Shown in pieces: positions 1-5,883 of a stretch of DNA of 6,826 nucleotides. Under the pieces are notes generated by a model. That model was not told where the DNA came from. It ran no database searches and worked only from the letters and a program-made list of their open reading frames with translations. Location: contig JAMOPD010000302.1 in assembly GCA_027064745.1 (NCBI GenBank), positions 1-6,826 of the forward strand. Direction: 5' to 3'. Source of the stretch: Thermococcaceae archaeon. GTDB lineage: Archaea; Methanobacteriota_B; Thermococci; Thermococcales; Thermococcaceae. Position numbers and translations under genes: made by a program. The number at the start of each line of letters is the position of its first letter. Position 1 is the stretch's first letter.

Positions 1-1
1 A

Positions 2-1177
2 GATGTTGGAAAAGCCCGAAAGAAGCTCCAAACGCTTATGAATGAGCTGAACTTTCAGGTGCCGCTGGATGTTCCTGTAGAGAACCTTCCAGTAGGTGTC
101 CAGCAGAGGATTGAAATCCTCAAGATGCTCTTTAGGGATGTTAATGTTCTCATTCTGGATGAGCCCACCGCAGTTTTGACACCCATAGAGGTCAGGGAAC
201 TCTTTGAAGTCCTCAGGAAACTCAAGAGTCAGGGTAAGACGATAATCTTCATCAGTCACAAACTTAACGAGGCCATGGAGATAACAGATCGTGTAACGGT
301 GATAAGAAGGGGAAAAGTCATAGGAACAGTCAATACGAGCGAAGCAACACCACAGCTCCTCGCCAGAATGATGGTTGGGAGGGATGTTGTCCTTAGAATC
401 CAAAAACCACCAAAGGAGCCAGGAAAACCGATACTACAGGTTCAGAATCTCTGGGTAAAAGGAGACCGTGGTGAAGAGGCTGTTAAGGGGCTCTCCTTTG
501 AGGTCCGTGCCGGTGAGATATTTGGTATAGCTGGTGTTGAGGGTAACGGACAAAGTGAGCTTATAGAGGCCATAACAGGCCTTAGGAACGTTGAAAAAGG
601 GAGAATAATCCTAAAAGGTACGGACATAACAGGTAAAGCTCCTCGTGATCTGTATGACCTTGGCATTGCTCACATTCCTGAGGACAGAACTCATATGGGA
701 CTTATCCTTGAGATGAGCGTCATGGAAAACTCAATCCTCGGACTTCACTGGAGAGAGGAGTTCTCAAAGGGATTCTCACTGATAGACTGGGGCAAGGTGG
801 AGAAGCATTCAAATGCCCTCATCGAGGAGTTCGAAATAGTTGCTCCCGGAGTAAAGGCTCCCGTAAAGTCTCTCAGCGGTGGAAATCAGCAAAAGCTTAT
901 AGTTGCTAGGGAAGTCAGCAAAAAGCCGGAATTCATAGTGGCCGCTCAGCCAACACGTGGTGTGGATGTTGCTTCGACGGAATATATCAGAAACTATCTC
1001 GTGAAACTCAGAAATGAAAACAAAGGTGTTCTACTCGTTTCTGCAGATCTTGACGAGGTTCTTCAGCTGAGTGACAGGATGGCAATAATGTACGAAGGTG
1101 AGTTCATGGGCATTGTAAAGCCCGAGGAGGTTACAGAGGAACAGATTGGTCTTATGATGGGAGGTGTCAGAGAATGA
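2..1177 (+). CDS. Nucleoside-type (BMP-linked) ABC importer, double ATP-binding protein, 5'-truncated by window edge
   Basis: This is the energising subunit of an ABC importer and should act at the inner face of the membrane with the two permeases downstream. The frame is open to the window start (first full codon at 2), so the in-frame ATG at 38 is internal. About 391 residues are visible; relatives are about 500, so the Walker A of the first domain is missing. Counting from the ATG at 38, domain 1 shows signature LPVGVQQRIEILK (17-29), Walker B VLILDEPT (37-44) and switch His74. Domain 2 shows Walker A-like GVEGNGQS (166-173, Gln replacing Lys), signature LSGGNQQK (279-286), Walker B-like IVAAQPTRGVD (Gln replacing the catalytic Glu) and SADLDE with Ala at the switch-His position. 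Domain 2 is therefore probably not hydrolytic, which is normal in the YufO/COG3845 family. Nucleoside substrate is inferred from family resemblance; another small sugar-like substrate is possible. Confidence 0.93.
   Translation, partial: DVGKARKKLQTLMNELNFQVPLDVPVENLPVGVQQRIEILKMLFRDVNVLILDEPTAVLTPIEVRELFEVLRKLKSQGKTIIFISHKLNEAMEITDRVTVIRRGKVIGTVNTSEATPQLLARMMVGRDVVLRIQKPPKEPGKPILQVQNLWVKGDRGEEAVKGLSFEVRAGEIFGIAGVEGNGQSELIEAITGLRNVEKGRIILKGTDITGKAPRDLYDLGIAHIPEDRTHMGLILEMSVMENSILGLHWREEFSKGFSLIDWGKVEKHSNALIEEFEIVAPGVKAPVKSLSGGNQQKLIVAREVSKKPEFIVAAQPTRGVDVASTEYIRNYLVKLRNENKGVLLVSADLDEVLQLSDRMAIMYEGEFMGIVKPEEVTEEQIGLMMGGVRE
1159..1166 (+). promoter_or_regulatory. Strong Shine-Dalgarno for the first permease
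   Basis: GGGAGGTG lies 7 bases before the ATG at 1174, inside the end of the ATPase gene. Together with the ATGA stop/start overlap it fixes the permease start and points to translational coupling. Confidence 0.75.
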
Positions 1178-2208
1178 GTGTAGGCAGGGCATACATTAAA
1201 CCCCTCACAGAAAGCCTGCTGGCCATACTTATAGGTGCCCTAATTGGTGCCATAGTTCTCTGGGCGAGCGGATACAGCGCTGTCGATGCCTACAAGGCCT
1301 TGATAGTAGGGGCTCTCGGCTCGGTTGATGGAATAGCCGAAACTCTGAGCAAATCAACACCCCTCATACTCACTGCCCTAACATTTGCAATAGGGGCCAG
1401 GACAGGCCTTTTTAACATCGGTGCTGAAGGAACGGTCTACTTTGGAGCGATAGCTGCCGTTGCCGTGACACAGTATCTCCAAAATCCAATAGCAGGTATG
1501 CTTGGAGGCATCCTCATCGGAGCACTGTGGGCACTTCCTGTGGCAGCTCTCAAGGTCTACAGGGGAGTTCATGAAGTTATCTCGACTATCATGTTTAACT
1601 GGATAGCTGTCTACATCGTGGGATGGCTTGCTTTGGATGTCTTTTACAATCCAAAAGATCCTAACAGTACCCTCTCAATTCCACAAAGCGCCAGGCTGCA
1701 CCTCCTCATCCCCAACACCAGCCTCTCATGGGCATTCATAGTATCCGTCATCACCGCAGTCATAATTTTCGTCATAATGTGGCACACAAAACTTGGCTAT
1801 GAGCTCAGAACCAGTGGTCAAAACCCTACAGCTGCCAAGTATGGAGGAATTAACCCAAAAATTGCCGCGATATGGTCATTTGTTCTCGGCGGCATGACAG
1901 CGGGCCTTGCCGGAGCTGTTCAGGTGATGGGAGTTCCCCCAGGGTATGCCATAACCCAAGGACTGGCCAATGTTTCAGGATATGGTTTTGACGGTATAGG
2001 TGTTTCGCTCGTTGGCAGAAACCATCCCCTTGGCATAATCCTCGCAGGAATCCTCTTTGGTATGCTGAATGCAGGTGCTACACAGATGCAGCAGACGGGT
2101 GTTCCTCTTGAAATGGTCAAAATCATAGAAGGTATTATCATCGTTGCGGTCGCAGTTCCTGGCTTGGCTGACCTGTTCAAAAATCTTTTCAGGAGGGGAT
2201 CGAAGTGA
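1174..2208 (+). CDS. ABC transporter permease, YufP/COG4603 type (nucleoside-family importer)
   Basis: This is an integral membrane subunit of the importer. The protein is 344 residues, full length for the family, and very hydrophobic, with a first helix at about 12-31 and roughly eight to nine further candidate helices. Landmarks are the NIGAEG motif (81-86) characteristic of BPD_transp_2 permeases, a polar cytoplasmic stretch GYELRTSGQNPTAAKYGG (208-225) that is the likely ATPase-coupling loop, and GFDGIGVSLVGRNHP (271-285). The ATG at 1174 overlaps the ATPase stop as ATGA and has a good ribosome binding site. The 3' end overlaps the second permease as GTGA. The pairing of a longer YufP-like and a shorter YufQ-like permease after a double ATPase is the known order of BMP-dependent nucleoside importers such as Bacillus nupNOPQ. 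The exact substrate is inferred. Confidence 0.92.
   Translation: MSVGRAYIKPLTESLLAILIGALIGAIVLWASGYSAVDAYKALIVGALGSVDGIAETLSKSTPLILTALTFAIGARTGLFNIGAEGTVYFGAIAAVAVTQYLQNPIAGMLGGILIGALWALPVAALKVYRGVHEVISTIMFNWIAVYIVGWLALDVFYNPKDPNSTLSIPQSARLHLLIPNTSLSWAFIVSVITAVIIFVIMWHTKLGYELRTSGQNPTAAKYGGINPKIAAIWSFVLGGMTAGLAGAVQVMGVPPGYAITQGLANVSGYGFDGIGVSLVGRNHPLGIILAGILFGMLNAGATQMQQTGVPLEMVKIIEGIIIVAVAVPGLADLFKNLFRRGSK
2191..2196 (+). promoter_or_regulatory. Shine-Dalgarno deciding the GTG start of the second permease
   Basis: AGGAGG lies 8 bases before the GTG at 2205. An in-frame ATG at 2217 would be 20 bases away, too far for this site, so the GTG start is preferred. Confidence 0.7.
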
Positions 2209-3116
2209 ACGAAAGCATGATTGTGGGTCTGCTTCTCGGTTCACTGGCAGCAATGGTACCCATAGTCCTGACGAGTGTTGGAGCAGTTGTTAGCGAGAGA
2301 GCAGGTGTAGTCAACATCGGTTACGAGGGAATCCTCATGCTCTCGGCATTCTTCGGCACTATAATAGCTGAAATTGCCCACAGCGGATGGATTGGAATTC
2401 TCGGCGGTGCTTTCGTTGGCATGCTTATTGGCGCCATACACGGTGTCCTCACCGTATATCTCAAGGGAGATCATGTTATTCCGGGCATAGGTATAAACCT
2501 GCTTGGCTATGGAGCTGTAGCGTTCGGAATAAGAGCCTACTGGGGAACTGCTGGCCAGCATCAAGTTCCAAACTATGCCCAGATTAAGCCTCTCTGGATG
2601 GATGCATTTGGAAATTCACTCAGTCCGATGGTGATAATAACTTTCATCGTTACTATTTTAGTCTGGTGGATGCTCTTCAAGACACCCCTCGGGCTGAGAA
2701 TCAGATCTGTTGGTGAAAATCCTGAGGCTGCTGATGCTCTCGGAATAAACGTTGAACTCTATCGTTTTGGTGCAGTGCTCTTCGCCTCAGCATTGGCTGG
2801 AGCTGCAGGAGCTTATCTCAGCGTTGATTGGCTCGGAACGGTAACGAAGCAGATAGCCGCTGGAAGAGGTTTCATAGCTCTGGCAAATATGGTGTTCAGT
2901 GGATGGAACCCGTTAGTGGCCCTTCTTGGTGGATTCCTCTTCGGGTTCTTTGACAATCTGGCAATATGGATACAGAACAATCCGTGGATGGCGGGAACCG
3001 TGCCATGGCAGTTCATCGCAACTCTGCCCTATGTTGTGACGCTGGTGGTTGTTGCGGGAATAATAGGAAGAGCAAGACCACCCAAGTGGGATGGTAAGCC
3101 CTACAAGAGGGAGTGA
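2205..3116 (+). CDS. ABC transporter permease, YufQ/COG1079 type (nucleoside-family importer)
   Basis: This is the second membrane subunit of the same importer, expected to form the channel with the permease upstream. The protein is 303 residues, normal for the family. It starts with a helix at about 5-28, followed by NIGYEG (37-42), the counterpart of the NIGAEG motif in its partner. A polar loop GLRIRSVGENPEAADALG (163-180) is the likely contact with the ATPase, and AGRGFIALANMVFSGWNP (219-236) is a conserved-looking segment of this family. The tail after residue 287 is short and basic. The GTG start overlaps the previous stop as GTGA, so the three genes form one coupled operon. It is the last gene of that operon: a T-rich terminator follows directly and the next gene is convergent. 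Start codon moderately sure, family assignment sure. Confidence 0.92.
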   Translation: MNESMIVGLLLGSLAAMVPIVLTSVGAVVSERAGVVNIGYEGILMLSAFFGTIIAEIAHSGWIGILGGAFVGMLIGAIHGVLTVYLKGDHVIPGIGINLLGYGAVAFGIRAYWGTAGQHQVPNYAQIKPLWMDAFGNSLSPMVIITFIVTILVWWMLFKTPLGLRIRSVGENPEAADALGINVELYRFGAVLFASALAGAAGAYLSVDWLGTVTKQIAAGRGFIALANMVFSGWNPLVALLGGFLFGFFDNLAIWIQNNPWMAGTVPWQFIATLPYVVTLVVVAGIIGRARPPKWDGKPYKRE

Positions 3117-3118
3117 TT

Positions 3119-3140
3119 ATATTTTTCATTTTTCATTTTT
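3119..3140 (+). terminator. T-tract terminator of the ABC importer operon
   Basis: Directly after the permease stop there are three runs of five T (3122-3126, 3129-3133, 3136-3140) spaced by CA, giving a 7-base period. Oligo-T without a hairpin is the usual intrinsic stop for archaeal RNA polymerase. Confidence 0.7.
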
Positions 3141-3205
3141 GAAAGCCCTTCTGGTTAAGCCTTGATAAGCGTTGTTATCCCCGCATCTTCAATATTTGCA
3201 ATATT

Positions 3206-3229
3206 TAAAAACCATACAAAACAAAAAAA
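3206..3229 (-). terminator. T-tract terminator of the surface-protein gene
   Basis: Read on the minus strand, about 33 bases past the stop at 3262, there are a T7, a T4 and a T5 run (plus-strand A-runs 3223-3229, 3218-3221 and 3207-3211). The rest of the intergenic region, 3141-3205, shows only a weak GATAA/TTATC inverted repeat at 3164-3179 and two AATATTT copies at 3191-3206. No gene is seen in it. Confidence 0.6.
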
Positions 3230-3261
3230 CACCAATCATGAAACAGCCCTCTCATCAAGTT

Positions 3262-5361
3262 TCAACGATACCTCACTATTCCAATAACTAAGAGAGCAAT
3301 TCCAAAAATTAAGACGGCCAAAGCTAACCCTCCAATAGGCCGCCTAGCAGTGGTGTTGGTTTGGGGAGAGATTGAAGATGATGGCTGTGGCGGTGAATAA
3401 TGAGTTGTATTTTTGCTCAATTCTTTAACTTTAAACGGCAGTTTTTTACAGAGCTTCAAAGGGGTTGATGGATAATAAGGCTGATTCATGTATGCATTGA
3501 GAAACTTCTCCGAAAGGTCTCTAAAGGTTCCATTGTATAGCAGAAGCTTATTCCCACCAAAGATGACGAGTCCTCTTTTGGAAGAAACCATGGAAGCATC
3601 ATCAATCTCAAATGGCAGTTTTATGCTCTTTGAATTTCCGAAATCTATCAGGTGAGTACCGTTTGTAAAGTACAGGTCTCCATTCCAAAAGGAGTAGCCG
3701 AAGTACCCTTTTCCTTTAAATTCCCCAAGTTCATGTTTGCTTAAATCAAAGACAGTATAGTTACACCTCTTGAAAAGGAAAAACCAGCATTTCTGCTCCA
3801 CAACAGTGCCGTTAAGATAGTAATATAGAGTATTATTTTCTGGAGGAAAGAGCATATTGAGGGAGTTATTATAGAGATAGAGCGATTTAAATACTCCAGA
3901 TGCAGCAGATTCTCCAAGTATTATACCTCTTCTGTAATCGATAGGAATCAGATTTTTGCTGAACTCTCCAATTTTCTTTAGATTCCTGAAATCCCAGAGG
4001 TAAAGATTTCCATGTTGCCATATTGCTACCCTGCCATCAGGCAGTCCAAGTACATGCCCTTCTATAGGAAGGCGGATAAAAGAGGTTCCGTTGAAGATTG
4101 CCAAGATATCAGTCCCTTCCTGCTGAAAAACGAGATATCCTCCACTTCTGTAGAGGAACTTCAAGGGGATTTCAAGCCGGAGAAGCCTTCTTAATCCGCC
4201 TTCAGTTATATTATAGATTTCTGTCGCCGTCTCATTTCTGGCTATGAATATTCCCCCCGTGTATTCTCCATGAAGGGTATCAGCCTTCCACATACAAGAG
4301 CCATTGTGGAAATAGGATATTCCTCCCTGAGAGTTGAGGACATAGAATCTACCAATCTGACCAAGGGGTTTAAAGTTAAGGCCTATTAGTGTAAAATTCG
4401 TCCAGTCGTAATAATAGAGCAGTTTCCCTTCCCACAGGGGATTAACATTTAAAAAGAGTCCTTTGCTCCATGGAAAAACTGCCATGACTTTGGACCCTTC
4501 AAGTTTCACTCCCTCGCTGAGGCTTTCGACTTCATCAGTTAGCTCTTTAAGTTTTCCTTCACGATATGTATAAAGCCTTGAGCTTCCATCATTCCAGTAG
4601 CTATATATGAACAACTCCTTTTCTGAGGGTATTATACTGAATCCGCCAAAGTATTCGCCAAGAGGAAAAACCTGTCTCCTGCCACTCTCAACTATTATCA
4701 ACTTCCGTTCTTTACCATTATATTGGATATATGCAACAGCATCATCAAAAGAGGCAGATTCTCTCAGATAGTACCAATAATCCATAGAATCAAGATAGTG
4801 ATCCACTCTAACCTTAGTTTCAGCAAGCCCCTTGAGATGCACTATTTTATTTCCAACGACAAGCTTAGGGGTTGTGTTTCTGTATCCTTTCACATAAACA
4901 TAATCAGACGATACAATCGTTAGATTGTTGCCTTCAAGACGGTATAATTGAGGATTCTGGGAATAATACCTGTCTCCGAGGTACCACGTTCCATTCCAGC
5001 CATAGATTGAAAAACCCTGGGTTGTATTTAGGAGTTCTGATGATGTCAAATTCCAGAGATAGAGAGCATAGGTGTGATCTTCAACTTCAATCAGAACATG
5101 AGTCCCGTTGAAGGAGTAATCATTGACCATATCCGATGTATTGAATGTGAATATTTTTTCATCTTTGAGCACATATATTCCTTCTTGGAAATCCGCCCTG
5201 CGGAGTCTCTTTACGTATTCAAAAATCCATGCTCTGCTACCATATCGGGCATTAACAACTTCCCCATGCACTTTTATGGAATGCATGGTTCCGTTGAAGA
5301 AGTAAAAGGATGGTAGAGTTGTAATAACCATTCTTTTTAGCAACAACAATTTCATTCCCAT
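3262..5361 (-). CDS. Large glycosylated cell-surface protein of unknown function, main (C-terminal) part of a frameshifted gene
   Basis: I do not recognise this family. This 699-codon frame (from the first in-frame ATG, 5361) very probably continues the frame at 5252-5746 after a one-base frameshift; its own first ~17 residues look like out-of-frame sequence without a signal peptide. The body is rich in Tyr, Trp, Phe and Gly with short strand-like repeats such as NGDLYFTNGTHLIDFG and NKLLLYNGTFRDL, suggesting a beta-propeller-like ectodomain. About 21 N-X-S/T sequons are visible, consistent with heavy archaeal N-glycosylation. Cysteines include a pair in CWFFLFKRC. The end has a Ser/Pro/Thr/Gln stalk, then a hydrophobic helix (about 676-695) and the short basic tail RYR. 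Inferred topology: outside the cell, anchored by the C-terminal helix. It could be an adhesin or a binding or sensor protein; nothing shows an enzyme site. Confidence 0.8.
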   Translation of the reverse strand: MGMKLLLLKRMVITTLPSFYFFNGTMHSIKVHGEVVNARYGSRAWIFEYVKRLRRADFQEGIYVLKDEKIFTFNTSDMVNDYSFNGTHVLIEVEDHTYALYLWNLTSSELLNTTQGFSIYGWNGTWYLGDRYYSQNPQLYRLEGNNLTIVSSDYVYVKGYRNTTPKLVVGNKIVHLKGLAETKVRVDHYLDSMDYWYYLRESASFDDAVAYIQYNGKERKLIIVESGRRQVFPLGEYFGGFSIIPSEKELFIYSYWNDGSSRLYTYREGKLKELTDEVESLSEGVKLEGSKVMAVFPWSKGLFLNVNPLWEGKLLYYYDWTNFTLIGLNFKPLGQIGRFYVLNSQGGISYFHNGSCMWKADTLHGEYTGGIFIARNETATEIYNITEGGLRRLLRLEIPLKFLYRSGGYLVFQQEGTDILAIFNGTSFIRLPIEGHVLGLPDGRVAIWQHGNLYLWDFRNLKKIGEFSKNLIPIDYRRGIILGESAASGVFKSLYLYNNSLNMLFPPENNTLYYYLNGTVVEQKCWFFLFKRCNYTVFDLSKHELGEFKGKGYFGYSFWNGDLYFTNGTHLIDFGNSKSIKLPFEIDDASMVSSKRGLVIFGGNKLLLYNGTFRDLSEKFLNAYMNQPYYPSTPLKLCKKLPFKVKELSKNTTHYSPPQPSSSISPQTNTTARRPIGGLALAVLIFGIALLVIGIVRYR

Positions 5362-5746
5362 TGAAATACATATCCCACCTGTGTGTTCTTAGGTTGAAGA
5401 GAGGTTGGATATTCCAGTTTCTGAGACGCACAACATAGAGACTGTAGGGAGTAATTTTAGCCAGAATCCAGCCATTCCACCAAAATAACGGGGTATAGTC
5501 CCCAAAATCAACCTTGTAAAACTTTCCGTTTTCATAGAGATACCAATCCAGTTTTCCTGCTTTCCAGCATCCTTGCTGGGACTCACAGTCTGTGAGAATT
5601 TGATATCCAGCAAAAAGCAGTGCCTTTCCATTCCCACCAATGACATCATCTATACTAAAAACCTTTATTTCATTTTGAGCTGATGCATATGTTGGAATAC
5701 TAATTACAGTGATTAGAATGATAGTAAATAAAACCAACCGTCTCAT
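5252..5746 (-). CDS. N-terminal part of the same surface protein (signal peptide plus start of ectodomain)
   Basis: The frame opens with Met-Arg-Arg, a hydrophobic stretch and an ASA/Q cleavage-like site near residue 23, so it is a secretory signal peptide. The ectodomain follows, with aromatic strand-like segments (LDWYLYENGKFYKVDFG, PLFWWNGWILAK), a CESQQGC cysteine pair and an NST sequon. An in-frame TTG at 5755 is possible, but ATG 5746 is preferred because it directly precedes the twin Arg and lies about 30 bases after the TATA box. As given the frame ends at 5252 with a tail (QRNHAFHKSAWGSC) unlike the rest. Skipping one T of the T4 run at 5304-5307 instead gives NSTILYFFNGTMHS and enters the long downstream frame, making one protein of about 827 residues. 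This is thus a gene fragment rather than an independent small protein. Confidence 0.75.
   Translation of the reverse strand: MRRLVLFTIILITVISIPTYASAQNEIKVFSIDDVIGGNGKALLFAGYQILTDCESQQGCWKAGKLDWYLYENGKFYKVDFGDYTPLFWWNGWILAKITPYSLYVVRLRNWNIQPLFNLRTHRWDMYFNGNEIVVAKKNGYYNSTILLLLQRNHAFHKSAWGSC
5304..5307 (-). other. Probable one-base frameshift in a homopolymer
   Basis: The plus strand reads GTAAAAGG (coding strand CCTTTTAC). Removing one base here joins the upstream and downstream frames without a stop. The junction must lie between the TAA that closes the downstream frame (5389-5391) and the end of the upstream frame at 5252. The A4 run is the most natural place because both flanks then keep the sequon-rich, aromatic style of the protein. 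Sequencing error, a real mutation and recoding cannot be told apart from the sequence. Confidence 0.65.
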
Positions 5747-5774
5747 TTTTACCAAGCTATATCAACCTGTTGGA

Positions 5775-5790
5775 TATTTAAAGCTTTCTT
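5775..5790 (-). promoter_or_regulatory. BRE/TATA promoter of the surface-protein gene
   Basis: The minus strand reads AAGAAAG followed by CTTTAAATA, a purine-rich BRE and an archaeal TATA box. A start point 22-27 bases downstream falls near 5750-5755, only a few bases before the ATG at 5746, and no Shine-Dalgarno is seen. The message is probably leaderless or nearly so. The promoter starts within 3 bases of the 8-bp direct repeat of the adjoining MITE-like element. Confidence 0.65.
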
Positions 5791-5792
5791 TG

Positions 5793-5878
5793 TATCAGTG
5801 CATACTGTCAGGATAACCTGTGAGGCGCCTGATGATAAGTCCGGTATGCGAGCTGACTCCTGACAGTATCTATCAGTG
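5793..5878. repeat. 8-bp direct repeat TATCAGTG flanking the inverted-repeat element
   Basis: TATCAGTG occurs at 5793-5800 and again at 5871-5878, directly abutting the 70-bp element on each side. The next bases outward (G at 5792, G at 5879) and inward (C at 5801, C at 5870) break the repeat, so it is exactly 8 bp. This is the expected form of a target-site duplication. The left copy touches the promoter of the surface-protein gene; the right copy ends 5 bases from the stop of the metal-binding protein gene. Confidence 0.6.
5801..5870. mobile_element. MITE-like 70-bp element with 12-bp terminal inverted repeats
   Basis: ATACTGTCAGGA (5802-5813) and TCCTGACAGTAT (5858-5869) are perfect inverted repeats around a 44-base core with no coding capacity. 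The single outermost base on each side (C at 5801, C at 5870) does not pair. The element sits exactly between two copies of an 8-bp direct repeat. The core has GGCGCC (5824-5829) and CTGATGA (5829-5835). Together these are the hallmarks of a non-autonomous transposon insertion. The ACTGT in the ends and the 8-bp duplication recall IS6-family elements, which are known in Pyrococcus, but that link is only suggestive. The alternative is a regulatory or RNA hairpin whose flanking repeat is a coincidence. Confidence 0.5.
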
Positions 5879-5883
5879 GTAAG

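Noticed and set aside
1920..2564. Open frames on the minus strand opposite the two permease genes (86, 92 and 107 codons)
   Set aside because: They lie wholly antisense to well-identified permeases, overlap each other, and show no signal, motif or ribosome binding site; they are by-products of the codon use of the real genes.
3164..3179. GATAA/TTATC inverted repeat in the convergent intergenic region
   Set aside because: A 5-bp A/T-rich stem with a 6-base loop is within chance expectation and is not next to a T-tract that would make it a terminator.
3191..3211. AATATTTGCAATATTTAAAAA, TATA-like on either strand
   Set aside because: It lies between two convergent gene ends with no gene downstream in either direction, so it is more likely A/T-rich spacer than a promoter.
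4723..5316. Short plus-strand open frames of 60-80 codons opposite the surface-protein gene
   Set aside because: They are antisense to a long frame with signal peptide, sequons and membrane anchor, overlap one another and have no recognisable features.
5829..5856. CTGATGA followed 17 bases later by CTGA, inside the 12-bp inverted repeat, resembling a C/D box guide RNA on the plus strand
   Set aside because: There is no convincing second box pair, the boxes do not sit next to the terminal stem, and CTGATGA lacks the purine at the first position of box C. The flanking 8-bp direct repeat is better explained by an insertion. A guide-to-rRNA match search would be needed to revive it.
5802..5869. 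The inverted repeat as transcription terminator of the metal-binding protein gene
   Set aside because: The loop is 44 bases and no T-tract follows on the minus strand, whereas the other terminators in this window are oligo-T.
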